DNA of 64,000 nt from Macrolepiota albuminosa. Its lineage: Eukaryota > Basidiomycota > Agaricomycetes > Agaricales > Agaricaceae. The translations under genes were made by a program, and so were the position numbers. Every line of letters begins with the position of its first letter. The first letter of the stretch is position 1. Shown here one piece after another: positions 1-10,573 of this stretch. The DNA lies in assembly GCA_027475525.1 (NCBI GenBank), contig JAMWFC010000049.1, positions 559,297 through 623,296 of the forward strand, in the 5' to 3' direction. A model generated the notes under the pieces. The model was given only the letters and a program-made list of their open reading frames with translations, was not told the DNA's origin and ran no database searches.

Positions 1-249
1 AAGTCGGTAACGGAGTCGGCAAGTGTAAAGCGCTAAGGTAAAGCGCCTAGGAAAGAGTGGTAAGCGAACACGGCAAAGGTAAGCGGCAAGAGCACGATAA
101 GCTTAGCGAAGTCTAAGCGTCGATAATGCCTGCCGTAGTTGCAAGGCACGAGTATGTCGAGTATTGGCGAATGTCTGCAACTGCCGATGAGTTTGACGTT
201 GCTGATCGTAGCGTAAATGAGCTCTTGAGCGTAAGGGAGACTGAGGAAA
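1..249 (-). mobile_element. Internal remnant of LTR element T1
   Basis: Read on the minus strand this stretch resembles 25270-25500 and 26400-26560 (shared landmarks: a cttgca...ggcaggcattat block, then gct-taga/ctaagc and cttgcc-gctta). It is the inner continuation of the LTR-like repeat at 250-808, cut by the window start. No open frame with recognisable domains. It is unusually rich in CpG compared with its relatives, so it may be the least decayed copy. Confidence 0.5.
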
Positions 250-808
250 GGGGAGTAGTAAACTCTGGTCTATTGTTCTCTGATGATCATTGTACAAGTC
301 GGTAAGTACTTTTATACTACAAAGAGTTCGCCGTCGCCAGTGGTCAAAGAGCGGTAAACTAGAAAATTTCATAGGGGTAGCTCCAACAGTTTCAGATCCC
401 TGCCGTCCATTCAAGACCCTTAGCGCCACCAGGCGGCAGATCGCGGTGCTAAACCATCAGTCCATCACCCTTCTGTCTGTCCAAAAAGCTAAACGATGCC
501 AGGTGCCAAATCGAAGCGCTAAGCGGTGTCGGACGCCAAGGTCAAACGCCAAGCTGTCCGTCAGTTTTTGATAGATGATCAGGCTTCTTGCTAAGCGCTG
601 TCGTCAGTGACTGATGCCATCTGTCAGTTGTCATTCTTGCTGCCGTCGGCGCTATCATTGATCGGATCTGCTTCTTGCCGTGTCCGGCCGTCGGGAATGG
701 CTTAAAATAGGTAGAACGCGTGCGCTAAGTTCGGAACGAGTGCAGCAAGGTTTCCGGAGCCGGTGCTGAGCCTGCCGTTGATGCGCCTAACCTGTATAGG
801 GTCCTATC
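250..808 (-). repeat. LTR-like repeat T1, inverted copy
   Basis: Its reverse complement is colinear with 12382-12960 and with 13190-13211 joined to 24661-25200. All copies start TGATAGGA and share a TATA-like box followed by an AACAGAGT-like segment, which suggests an LTR with a promoter. T1 keeps CpG where the other two copies have TG or CA. It abuts the 60-bp minisatellite at 812, and T2 shows the same junction with the same minisatellite family, so the LTR-like part and the minisatellite were already joined before the inverted pair formed. Confidence 0.65.
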
Positions 809-811
809 ATT

Positions 812-2280
812 GGTAATCGCAACTCAATGCTTAATCCCAGCCTCAACCTCACTTCGTTCGGTTAAGGCCTCGGTAATCGCAACTCAATGCTTAATCCCAG
901 CCTCAACCTCACTTCGTTCGGTTAAGGCCTCGGTAATCGCAACTCAATGCTTAATCCCAGCCTCAACCTCACTTCGTTCGGTTAAGGCCTCGGTAATCGC
1001 AACTCAATGCTTAATCCCAGCCTCAACCTCACTTCGTTCGGTTAAGGCCTCGGTAATCGCAACTCAATGCTTAATCCCAGCCTCAACCTCACTTCGTTCG
1101 GTTAAGGCCTCGGTAATCGCAACTCAATGCTTAATCCCAGCCTCAACCTCACTTCGTTCGGTTAAGGCCTCGGTAATCGCAACTCAATGCTTAATCCCAG
1201 CCTCAACCTCACTTCGTTCGGTTAAGGCCTCGGTAATCGCAACTCAATGCTTAATCCCAGCCTCAACCTCACTTCGTTCGGTTAAGGCCTCGGTAATCGC
1301 AACTCAATGCTTAATCCCAGCCTCAACCTCACTTCGTTCGGTTAAGGCCTCGGTAATCGCAACTCAATGCTTAATCCCAGCCTCAACCTCACTTCGTTCG
1401 GTTAAGGCCTCGGTAATCGCAACTCAATGCTTAATCCCAGCCTCAACCTCACTTCGTTCGGTTAAGGCCTCGGTAATCGCAACTCAATGCTTAATCCCAG
1501 CCTCAACCTCACTTCGTTCGGTTAAGGCCTCGGTAATCGCAACTCAATGCTTAATCCCAGCCTCAACCTCACTTCGTTCGGTTAAGGCCTCGGTAATCGC
1601 AACTCAATGCTTAATCCCAGCCTCAACCTCACTTCGTTCGGTTAAGGCCTCGGTAATCGCAACTCAATGCTTAATCCCAGCCTCAACCTCACTTCGTTCG
1701 GTTAAGGCCTCGGTAATCGCAACTCAATGCTTAATCCCAGCCTCAACCTCACTTCGTTCGGTTAAGGCCTCGGTAATCGCAACTCAATGCTTAATCCCAG
1801 CCTCAACCTCACTTCGTTCGGTTAAGGCCTCGGTAATCGCAACTCAATGCTTAATCCCAGCCTCAACCTCACTTCGTTCGGTTAAGGCCTCGGTAATCGC
1901 AACTCAATGCTTAATCCCAGCCTCAACCTCACTTCGTTCGGTTAAGGCCTCGGTAATCGCAACTCAATGCTTAATCCCAGCCTCAACCTCACTTCGTTCG
2001 GTTAAGGCCTCGGTAATCGCAACTCAATGCTTAATCCCAGCCTCAACCTCACTTCGTTCGGTTAAGGCCTCGGTAATCGCAACTCAATGCTTAATCCCAG
2101 CCTCAACCTCACTTCGTTCGGTTAAGGCCTCGGTAATCGCAACTCAATGCTTAATCCCAGCCTCAACCTCACTTCGTTCGGTTAAGGCCTCGGTAATCGC
2201 AACTCAATGCTTAATCCCAGCCTCAACCTCACTTCGTTCGGTTAAGGCCTCGGTAATCGCAACTCAATGCTCAATCCTAG
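812..2280. repeat. 60-bp minisatellite, 24 identical units plus a partial one
   Basis: Twenty-four full units of exactly 60 bp (812-2251) followed by a degenerate partial unit ending about 2280. I see no substitution between full units. Because 60 is a multiple of three, one plus frame stays open for 495 codons with a 20-residue repeat. That frame starts with TTG, has no relatives in this window and is probably not a gene. Diverged single or few-copy versions, in the opposite orientation, lie at 10880-11030, 11600-11780, 12290-12380, 31621-31920 and 32480-32620. Confidence 0.95.
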
Positions 2281-2653
2281 TTTGCCTCAACTCTTAGAGC
2301 ATTATTGTAAGCTAAATTGAATTTTTCTTGAATATTTCAAATTTTTAAGCATTTATAAATCTCAAAACAAAACTGAAAAGTAGTGTATCAGTAGCCTCTG
2401 AATTTTCTCTGATTTTTGAGTTATTTTCCTGGAATCTTTGAGCATTTTCTACTAACATCTTCTGAAAAACAGACCAATTGAGATTTTCTGGAATTCTTCA
2501 CATTTCCTGAGCATTTATAAAATCTCAAAAAACCTTAAATCTAATGTATCATTGTTCCCTGAATTTTCCCTGATTTTTCAGTGATTTTATCTCAATTTTC
2601 TAAGCATTTCTAATGCTGAAATGAGCCAACTCTTATGTTATTACCCTAAAAGG
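2281..2653. repeat. AT-rich spacer of the inverted-repeat arm
   Basis: An AT-rich, gene-free stretch. Its reverse complement is colinear with 11900-12290 and with 31400-31620 and 32790-33170: the same order of agcatttataaatc, gaaaaacagacc and cttatgttattaccctaa-like landmarks. It is part of the left arm of the long inverted repeat flanking the Helitron. Confidence 0.7.
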
Positions 2654-2807
2654 AAGGTTCTTGGTCAGCCTTGGTCAGCCTTACTAATCAGATAGTTCCC
2701 ACAAAACGGTTGTCCCATATATTATAGATGAAGGTTCTTGGTCAGCCTTGGTCAGCCTTACTAATCAGATAGTTCCCACAAAACGGTTGTCCCATATATT
2801 ATAGATG
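2654..2807. repeat. Exact 77-bp tandem duplication
   Basis: Two identical 77-bp units, 2654-2730 and 2731-2807. Each carries two ggtcagcctt repeats and an acggttgtccc motif. The single-copy version of this module is found at 31350-31430. The exact 77-bp period is shared by many unrelated duplications in the window and points to an assembly overlap left unmerged. Confidence 0.9.
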
Positions 2808-2863
2808 AGCTACGATTCGTGCCTTCGGCACGAATTTCGTAGCTCGTTGGGGGCTTCGCCCCC
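2807..2863. repeat. Two strong hairpins (gagctacga stem and gggggc stem)
   Basis: 2807-2845 folds into a long stem: GAGCTACGA at the left pairs with TCGTAGCTC at the right, and TTCGTGCC pairs with GGCACGAA around a short loop. 2849-2863 is a second stem, GGGGGC-TTC-GCCCCC. The same pair recurs, inverted, near 11090-11145, 11805-11865 (decayed), 31995-32065 and 32690-32755. The hairpins mark the edge of each repeat module. They resemble the kind of terminal hairpin found in Helitrons or other non-autonomous elements, but no CTRR end follows. Confidence 0.85.
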
Positions 2864-2881
2864 AAACCCCCCCCAACTAAG

Positions 2882-3060
2882 CCTCCACCCCAACCTCACT
2901 TCGTTCGGTTAGGGCTCCAAGTATGTATAAGTAACTTAGCCTCCACCCCAACCTCACTTCGTTCGGTTAGGGCTCCAAGTATGTATATAAGTAATTCAGT
3001 CTCCACCCCAACCTCACTTCGTTCGGTTAGGGGTTCCAAATATGTATCTTAGTAACTCAG
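2882..3060. repeat. Three tandem units of about 60 bp
   Basis: Three near-identical units of 59-60 bp, each with aacctcacttcgttcggtt and a ctccaagtatgtat-like tail. They share a core with the 60-bp minisatellite at 812-2251 but have different flanks, so they form a sister sub-family. Inverted single copies sit at 11025-11075, 31940-31985 and 32625-32670, always between the minisatellite and the gggggc hairpin. Confidence 0.8.
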
Positions 3061-3366
3061 CTTCTATCATAATCTTACTTTCATTATGTCTTACTGATTC
3101 CAGCATAAGTTGTTGACAAATAGAGAGTTTCACATTTATCAAGAAATAATGCTACAATTCCAAGTTATATATATTCTATTAGTACAGTATCAACAAATAT
3201 CAAGTTAGATGCTAAAATATAAAAGTTAGTAATAAGTAAGTAATTAACAATCACACTCACATTTGTAAACCCAAGAAATAATGCTACAATTCCAAGTTAT
3301 ATGTACAGTATCAAGTTAGATGCTAAAATATAAAGTTACTAATAAGTAGTTAATCAAAAATCACAC
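3061..3366. repeat. Diverged tandem duplication at the Helitron 3' end
   Basis: About 130 bp (3137-3270) is repeated imperfectly at 3271-3390. Shared landmarks are aagaaataatgctacaattc, atcaagttagatgctaaaat and cacatttgtaaacc. The second copy runs into the end of the helicase ORF, so the last codons and a GTAAGT-like donor just after the stop are part of the duplicated unit. No gene seen. Confidence 0.6.
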
Positions 3367-4841
3367 TTACATTTGTAAACCATTAAGGACTTCTTGATAT
3401 ACAATATTTGCAGTCATTTTTGATGTATTTTCTTCTGACAGAATCACCTTGATACGATCTCCTGATGTGCATCGAGAAAGTGCAACATAGAGTTGGCCAT
3501 GTGTAAAAACTGGTGATCGAAGGTCCAATCCAACATGCTTGACTGATTGCCCTTGAGACTTGTTGATAGTCATAGCAAAGGCCAATCGAATTGGAAACTG
3601 TCTCCTGCGTAATGGTATTGGCATATCCTCTTCAGAGGCATCTAGATTGATCCTTGGAATCAAAACAGTTGAACCTGCAAACTTGGCATCTCCACTGATA
3701 ATACGACACCTGAGGACTCTGGTGCTGATATGAGTGACAATCATTCTTGTTCCATTGCAAAGTCCTTTGGTTGTGTCCAAATTCCTGAGGAGCATGACAG
3801 GAACTCCAATCTTCAAAGCCAGTTTAGCCAAAGGCAAACTACTGGCTTTCAAAGAGTTGAGATATTCCACAGGATATAATGCAAGGCCATCAGGATTCCT
3901 GTTATCAGAGAGAACAGAATCTGCACTCTGTAAGATCCTTTCTTCCCCTGGATACCTCTCTAGAACTTCTGCATTGATCTCCTCTATATCCGAGTTCTTG
4001 CCAGAGAGAATAGTCCGGTCCAGATAATACTGATCATTTTGAGGATGACCAATATCAGGATATGTGGAAGAAATCAATCCAGTGATAGAATTGTCATCAC
4101 AGATCATCCTTTCAGGCAGTTTGACTGTTTCTCCAGGTCCTAGATTTTTCCCTGCACCAACATCCAACAACCAAGCTGCATGAGCAATATTGTCTACAGT
4201 CTGCTCCAACCGCATATTTTGGACCAAGTAATGGACTTGAATATTATCCCAAAGTCGGCCCCTTTTGAGTGAAGCAGCAATCATCTGCTGCCTGAGTCCA
4301 TGTGGAACCACTGGAAGAGTTTGCCTAAAGTCCCCTCCAAAAACCACAGTGACTCCACCAAAGGAAATGTCATTATCGAAGATGTCTCTGAAGCCACGAT
4401 CAACAGAGTCAATGGCATTTTTGTGTTGCATTGGAACTTCATCCCAAATAACAACTTTGGTGCGAAGTATGAGCTGTGATAACTGGGTTCCTCTCTTGAT
4501 ATTGGCAATGGATGTGTCAAGAGCAGGAATGGGAATTTTGAATCTTGAATGAGCTGTCCTACCCCCTTCCAACAATAAGGCAGCAATGCCAGATGATGCT
4601 ACACATAATGCCACATCTCCATTGGAACGAACTGCAGCAGCCAGAGTATTGCAGACAAAGGTTTTGCCACATCCTCCAGCACTGTGAATGAATAGCATCC
4701 TGCCCAAATTGTTGTTCACTGAGTTTATGACAGCATTGAAAGTCTCCAGTTGTTCCACATTGAACTTGGCCTTGTTACTCTCCACTCTTTGCTTGAGCTC
4801 CTCAACATCATAATTGGTTTCATCTTCTAAAAGCCTGTTGC
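3367..4841 (-). other. PIF1-like helicase domain of the Helitron
   Basis: A superfamily 1B DNA helicase that unwinds DNA during rolling-circle transposition. Visible motifs in order: Walker A GGCGKT, Walker B VVIWDE, motif III GGDFRQTLPVV, a late motif AMTINKSQGQS and YVALSRCTSG. The exon begins at 4841 after the 51-nt intron and ends at the TAA at 3367-3369. All helicase motifs are present and no stop lies inside this exon. Confidence 0.93.
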
Positions 4842-4892
4842 CTAGAAGAATGATCAGTATTCAAGTCAATCTTTTATGCAAATGCCAATTAC

Positions 4893-6557
4893 CTGGAACT
4901 ATGTTCCAATTCTGTTGAGCCTCTGGCATGTTGGGAAAGTCTTTCAGAGTTTTCCCAAAATTCATCAAAGTGTCGTTGATGAGATAAAGGCCATAGTCAT
5001 AAATATCCTCATTGGTAAAGATCCGGTTCCTGTACTGCCTAGTATGTTCCAATCTGTGTCGAAGATCATCACAGATAGAATGTTTGAATTCGTTCCATAG
5101 AGCCTCAGGAGTGGCAGGAGCACAGTGGAATAGAATAGTGCAAAACAGCTGCCTGAGAGCTGATCCTAGTTGGATTGGAGCAGCTTCAGTGAGACACTGC
5201 CTCCATTCTGCATCATCCTCCAAAAGACCTAGAGCCTTGCATGCTTCCTGATAAGTGGGATAGATATGGCCATTGACTGTCCTGAGATCAGCCCATGAAG
5301 TTGCATTGGTTACAACAGTCAAGAGCATCCTGAGATAGAACCTTTCTCCCTGTCTTGGTGAAGCAAAATACATCCTTCCAATTGCTGTCCCTCTCTGCCT
5401 CTCCTTCCAACTCCGTTTAGATGCTTCATAAACAAACTTGGTTGGAAAGTTCTGATAAGTGGTGTTATTATTGGGAAACCTGGTATTGGCTTCAAACCAA
5501 GCTGTGAGTGCAGTCTTGTCTGCATTAGGTCTAGCAGCCACCACCTGTATTGGTTCATCATCTGGGAAATAGACTTCATGCTGGTTTTCCAAGTGCACAG
5601 GCAATCTGTACACTGAAGGATATTCAGCATGCATGTTGAATTCAAAGATGTGCCAGCAAGCCTCAGGAGCAGAAATGTATCTGGCATCCAAATGTTCCTT
5701 GATTTCATCCCTCTCCTCCCTAGCAATCTCCAAAGTTGTCCTATCATGGCCCTTGTAGATGTACTTGTGAATGTATTTGATTGCATCCACTGAAGCACAG
5801 ACTTCCACATTGATATGACATTGGAATTTGGCTGAGAGATATGGATTGTATGGGACAACATTACGATTGTCATAACGACGACCATGCTTTTCAAAAAAGC
5901 GGCCATTGTTAGGTCTGGCATATTGGGGATAGCCATCATCACCATACTGTGTAGCTTCCTGAAATTCCTTGGGATATCTCTTGGAACATTTGCCATCTAC
6001 CATGCACTTGGCATTGGGAAAATCTGCTCCACATGGACCATGAACCATATTGGTAGTAACAACCTAATAACAAAGGTCAGATACTGCATTGATAATTCAA
6101 GCAAAGCCAATACCTGATACAATTGAGGCTGAGTCACTGGATCAGGAATTTGAGCAGAAACAATAGTGTCCACATGAGCTGCATCTTTGATCTTGTCGTG
6201 ATGATGGAAAAAGATCAAGATATGTATATGTGGAAGTCCCCTCTTTTGAAATTCAATGGTATGGACAGATGCCACACATTTTCCAAATAGACCATCTTTT
6301 ATGTCCTTCAAAAGAGCATTCTTCTTGAGTTCAAATACTCTGGCAACAATATCTGGACGGTCAGAAGCTGTTTGCCTCTTTCCATTAACCATAGGTTCTT
6401 TTAGCAGAGCCTCTTCAATTTCTGGCCACTTTGGATTGGCAGTCATGGTGATGAAGAGATCTGGTTTATGGAAATGTCTGCAAATAGCCATAGAGTCCTG
6501 GAATAGTTGCTGCATATGTTGTTCACTTCCAACATGAGAAGAGGGGAGGACCACACG
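4893..6557 (-). other. HUH Rep endonuclease domain of the Helitron
   Basis: The Rep nuclease that nicks and rejoins single strands through tyrosines. The HUH metal site is seen as GLPHIHIL near 6240-6215 in the exon upstream of the 50-nt intron. The tyrosine motif appears as KYIHKYIYKGHD near 5790-5755. The typical NMVHGPCG segment follows the intron directly. A TGA at 6558-6560 separates this part from the upstream frame, just before RVVLPSSHVGS, a segment conserved in Helitrons. Confidence 0.9.
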
Positions 6558-6560
6558 TCA

Positions 6561-8105
6561 GCTTTGCCTGCGTAAATCTTCATCTCCAGTAGCCGCATCG
6601 ACCACTCCTTGATAGACTTCAGCCCTAATCTTCTTTTGATTCTGCCTGACCCAGTTGAGCTTTGATTGTTCTATTGATGCCCATGCATCCACAACATATT
6701 GCTGGAACAGTCTGCTACTCCAAAGCAATGCAGCATTGGCTTCCAAAGCCCTCTGCTGCAGCCTATATGCATAATATGCAGTTTGGCTAACCTTTTTGGC
6801 TCTTTGTTCTCCTGCTGGTCCAAATTGAGATTGAATATCGGTGTGAAATCCAGGTTCTCCAGTTGGAAATATGACAGTATAGTGCAAGGGAGTATAATAG
6901 GGATGCAAATGGCTGATTCGCTTCAATTGACCTCCATGCAGATGCAGGACTATGTCACGGTGATCTGATCGTTCTTCAGAACCATCTCCTGGTATAATTG
7001 CAGCAACTCCTTCCTGTTCATTAGGGTTGTTATAGCGTCGATGGTCTCCAAAGTCAGCTCTAAGTTGAACAGAAAGCCTTTGTGGTTGGCCTTCAGGTAC
7101 TTCTGTCATAATCTGCTTTGCAAGCTTGTATAAGCCAATAAAGGGATTGACTCTATGAAGTATATCCTGCAAAGAAGCCATTATCTGAGGATCCAATCTA
7201 GGATTGCTTCTCTGACGAAAAGCCAATTGTTGATTGTGATCGTAGAAGTAGAGTTGTGCATACACAGGATGATCACCTTCAGTTGGAAGCAAAGCACCTG
7301 TCAGATGATGGAGCTCTCCATTGATCCTAAAGCTGTATGGTCCAGGAGCATTGGTAATTGCCTGGTCAATTTTGACTCCCAGAGATGTAAATGCAAAGGC
7401 TGCATTGTATTGGCAAATAGATGCTTTAAAAGCATCAGAAAGAGGATGGTGACCTTGGAGTAAGCCAAGCAGTTCTGGTGGAGCATCTTCAAGTCTAGGC
7501 AAATCAATCTGCCCTTGTAAACAGCACATGCCAAACTTTGGATTACGTCTAGTAGACTTGGAGAGCTTTTCAGCATCAAAATGTAGAGCATGACAGTGTG
7601 GACATGCAACATCCATAGAACCAAGATAATGTGAAGGGGATCCATCCAGATAATGCTGTCTTCCTGTTGGAAGAGCATTTCTAGGCTGAACATCATCAGG
7701 TTGTTGTATCCTCTGTAAGACAGGAGGTGCTGGTACATTTTGCTGCATGACATCCCTAGGTGGATCCACATACTCCAAGTCAGGAGGTGCTGGTAGATAT
7801 TGCTGTCTATTATCTCCAAGTGGATCCACATACTCCAAGTCCTCCTCTATATTCTCAGCAGGATTATTCCTAGGATTATCCAGTAGATTTGGATCAATCT
7901 TATTGTCTATGGGATGCTCCAAATACTCCAAAGGATTTTGAAGCATTTCATCAAAAGCTGCATGGATATTTTGTAATCCATGAGGATCCAAATCATTGAA
8001 ATCCTCTTCAAGATCAGCTAAATGTTGCTGTTGCCAGTTTTGTAAGATCCTTTCAGCCCTAGCCTGATTCAAAGGCCTATGTTCAGGATTGAGATCTACA
8101 TCCTG
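6561..8105 (-). other. N-terminal part of the Helitron Rep protein
   Basis: About 500 codons in the same frame as the Rep domain, bounded by the TAA at 8106 and the TGA at 6558. It contains a Cys/His cluster (CPHCHALHFDAEKL, then GMCCLQG) of the kind found upstream of the Rep domain in fungal and plant Helitrons, followed by Helitron-type sequence (ASICQYNAAFAFTSLGVK, FRINGELHHLTGALLP). It carries two copies of an LEYVDPxxD segment near the start. Confidence 0.85.
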
Positions 8106-8108
8106 TTA

Positions 8109-9236
8109 ATCTTTCTTAGTCAATGCAACCTTTAAAAGTTGTCTTTGTCTCACCTCTAGCTGGTGTAAAGCCCTTTGTGCCTCTGCTACTGCTTGCTCTT
8201 CAGCTATAGCAATATCTCTGAGCTGTTGTTGCTTATGCAATACTGCTAATGCCTGTTGTTGCCTTTGCCACTCTTGTTGCCTCTCCTCCTCTTCAGCCAT
8301 AGCAATACGTCTGAGCTGTTGCTGCTCTTGTAACACTGCTAATGCCTGCTGTTGTCTATCCTGCTCCTCAGCTGCAGCAATATGCCTCAACCTTTGTTGG
8401 TCTTGCAATGCTGCTAATGATTGTGCTTGTATAGGAGCAACCTGCTGGTTAATTTGTCTTCCTCTATTCCCAAGTGCAGATGGCAGTGGCAGTGGCATTG
8501 TGAAGTTTGGCAAAGCAGCTCTATGCAAAGCAGGCATTCTAGGTATAGGATTCTGTAAAGGAGCATCCCAACCTTCAGGCAAATGAGTTTCAGGTATACT
8601 CATAGCAGTCCCACCAACTACAGGCTGATTGACTGATCCCACTCTATGATCTCTTCCATGCACAGTAGCTGGTAGAGGTGCTACTATTGAAGGCACATAA
8701 GGAGCTCTATATGCAGGAAGAGGTAGAGGTGGTATCATTCTAGGAATTGGATTTTGCAAAGGGGCATTCCATCCTTCAGGTAAATGAGTTTCAGGAATAG
8801 CCCTAGCAAATAGATCCTCAGCAACAGTTGGTGGTCTAAGAGGCCTCCTCAAAGAGCTAGAAGGATTTTCCCTAGAGCTTGAAGCAATCTGATTATTTCC
8901 CCCAGTTCTCATATCCCTCAATCCTGTATTTTCCCCAGATATATCAGAGCTTGAAGCAATCTGATTATTTCCCCCAGTTCTCATATCCCTCAATCCTGTA
9001 TTTCCCCCAGATATATCAGAGCTTGAAGCAATCTGATTATTTCCCTCAGTTCTCATATCTCCCAATCTTGTGATTCCAAGTTGTACATCCTCAGATGCAA
9101 ATAAATCCACAGCAACAGTTGGTTCAATAGGCCTCTCTAAAGAGCTAGAGGCAATCTGACTATTTCTTTCAATTCTTATATCCCCAGATCCCATATCCCC
9201 AGTTCCATAATGAAGTGGTATAACCACTGAAGTAGA
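8109..9236 (-). other. Q-rich, repeat-containing N-terminal extension
   Basis: An open segment in frame with the rest of the Helitron protein. It has three 72-bp (24-residue) tandem repeats around 8876-9091 (core GLRDMRTGGNNQIASSS), a duplicated IPETHLPEGW-APLQNPIPRM segment and a C-terminal Q/E-rich coiled coil (repeats of QQQALAVLxxQQQLRxIA). The 72-bp period keeps frame and the copies are diverged, so these repeats look natural, unlike the 77-bp class. No enzymatic motif; the coiled coil suggests self-association (inference). Confidence 0.7.
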
Positions 9237-9741
9237 TTATTTCTTTCAATTCTTATATCCCCAGATCCCATATCCCCAGTTCCATAATGAAGTGGTATAA
9301 CTACTGAAGTAGATCTTCTACTTCTATTTGCACGGCACTCATCAGGATCAGTCATTTGTAACTGTTGTAGCCTGCTTTGAATTCTAGCCTGCTGTCTTTG
9401 ACCTTCAGGAGTACTGGGTTCATTATTAGAATGAGTAGTTGAAGATTGCCTGAAAGAATAGTTTTTTAAGCATTTTCATAGCTTAAAACTATTGAAAGAC
9501 ACTTACATGATGAGTATATCAATAGCCCAAAATTGTCCAAGTGTTACTGTAAGCTGAATAGAATTTTTCTTGATTTTTTTGAATTTTATAAGCATTTATA
9601 AAGCTCAAAAACAATAAAAGTCACTTACTACAATAGCCCAAACTTTTACTATTAGCTGAATTGAATTTTTCCTGATTTTTCTGTGATTTTTTCGAATTTT
9701 TTAAGCATTTTCTAAGCTCAAATACATTAAAAATCACTTAC

Positions 9742-10056
9742 AATGATCAATCAATAGCTGAAAGTTGTCGAGCTATTGAATGTTTGTTAAGGATCATTGA
9801 TCAATCAATCAATCATTACTTACTTTGTAGTTGAGTTTGAAAATTTCGCTATAAGAATGTTTGTTAATGGTCATCAATCAATCAATCAGTCAATACTTAC
9901 TTTGTAATCAAATTTCGAAGTTGTAGCTAGATCAATCATTTATTAATATCTATCAATCAATCAATCAATCAATACTTACTTTGTAATCGAGTTTCGAAGC
10001 GTTGCTATAAGAATAGTTATTAATATTTGTAAATCAATCAATCAATCAACACTTAC
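9742..10056 (-). other. Tandem array of micro-exon-like cassettes in the Helitron leader
   Basis: On the minus strand four GTAAGT donors (first bases at 10056, 9979, 9900 and 9823) recur every 77-79 bp. Each is followed about 50 nt later by an AG preceded by pyrimidine/A-rich sequence. This leaves exon-like islands at 9980-10004 (25 nt), 9901-9926 (26 nt), 9824-9848 (25 nt) and 9742-9772 (31 nt). Three of the islands are related, with a cgaaa-tc-a-tacaaa core. Further GTAAGT donors follow at 9741, 9628 and 9506. Splicing is inferred only from the consensus sites. Confidence 0.5.
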
Positions 10057-10159
10057 TTTGTAGTGTAGTTTACTCACTACAACGTTGAAACCGTGGAAAA
10101 ATTGATACTGTTTGGTTTAAAAATGCGCGAGGCGTGAAAACTGGTGTCCACTAAATCGC

Positions 10160-10313
10160 GTTTTGGCCTCGGCCACATTCACACACTCCGGATACCTTCC
10201 ACATGTGTCCGAGAGATATTGTACATTTAAATATTCGTTTTGGCCTCGGCCACATTCACACACTCCGGATACCTTCCACATGTGTCCGAGAGATATTGTA
10301 CATTTAAATATTC
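10160..10313. repeat. Exact 77-bp tandem duplication upstream of the Helitron
   Basis: 10160-10236 and 10237-10313 are identical. The unit carries ggcctcggcc and a cacatgtg palindrome-like core, possibly upstream control sequence of the Helitron leader. Because the period is exactly 77 bp, an assembly overlap is the simpler explanation for the duplication. Confidence 0.9.
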
Positions 10314-10374
10314 AATATACACTCTTTTCCATTAAATAATATCTTTTTTTTTTCTTTTCTACTGAAAAACAGAC

Positions 10375-10573
10375 CGAAAAACAAACGAAAAAGGCAAGTA
10401 TTTGTCAGCCTTAGTCAGAAACTGTCAAAACTGACTAATCCATCATTCCCACGAAACGGTTGTCCCATTCTATATAGATATGAAACAACCGTTTCATGGG
10501 AATGATTGATTAGTCAGTTTTGACAGTTTCTGACTAAGGCTGACAAATACTTGCCTTTTTCGTTTGTTTTTCG
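10375..10573. repeat. Large near-perfect palindrome, arms about 92 bp
   Basis: 10375-10466 reads, with few mismatches, as the reverse complement of 10482-10573, leaving a spacer of about 15 bp (ctatatagatatgaa). Each arm holds a cgaaaaacaaacgaaaaagg edge, a gactaaggctgac motif and acggttg. It marks where the module orientation flips between the Helitron and the right arm. Confidence 0.88.

Larger units (their letters stand above)
3367..9506 (-). pseudogene. Helitron RepHel transposase, interrupted
   Basis: One long frame with two inferred introns: 6064-6113 (50 nt, phase 0) and 4842-4892 (51 nt, phase 1). Both have GT..AG ends, and removing them restores typical Helitron sequence across the joins. 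Two in-frame nonsense codons break it: TAA at 8106-8108 and TGA at 6558-6560. The reading frame continues on both sides of each stop without shift, so these are point changes. The N terminus continues upstream of 9237, but a 77-bp duplication (9161-9237/9238-9314, one mismatch) adds a frame shift and a stop; undoing it would rejoin codons up to a probable intron at about 9465-9506. Domain order: Q-rich coiled coil, Cys-rich region, HUH Rep, PIF1 helicase. Confidence 0.85.
3367..10113 (-). mobile_element. Helitron (RepHel type), coding part plus leader
   Basis: A rolling-circle DNA transposon on the minus strand. It encodes the two hallmark activities, a HUH Rep nuclease and a PIF1-family helicase, in one interrupted reading frame, with an intron-rich leader upstream. 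It sits between two inverted arms (250-3060 and 10478-12960) built from the same modules in opposite orientation. I could not place the classical 5' TC and 3' CTRR ends, so the true borders are open. Two nonsense codons and a duplicated segment at the N terminus make this copy defective as assembled. Confidence 0.85.

Noticed and set aside
812..2251. Regular repeats that could suggest a CRISPR array
   Set aside because: Units are contiguous and identical, with no variable spacers, in a fungal genome.
810..2297. A 495-codon ORF with 24 copies of a 20-residue repeat
   Set aside because: It exists only because the minisatellite unit is 60 bp. It starts with TTG, has no unique part, and related arrays elsewhere do not preserve it.
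2807..2863. GC-rich hairpins as rho-independent terminators
   Set aside because: Eukaryotic context, no T run after the stem, and the hairpins recur as parts of a repeat module away from genes.
3061..3366. Classical Helitron 3' end (hairpin plus CTRR)
   Set aside because: I found no CTRR close behind a hairpin at the right distance. The hairpins at 2807-2863 are followed by other sequence.
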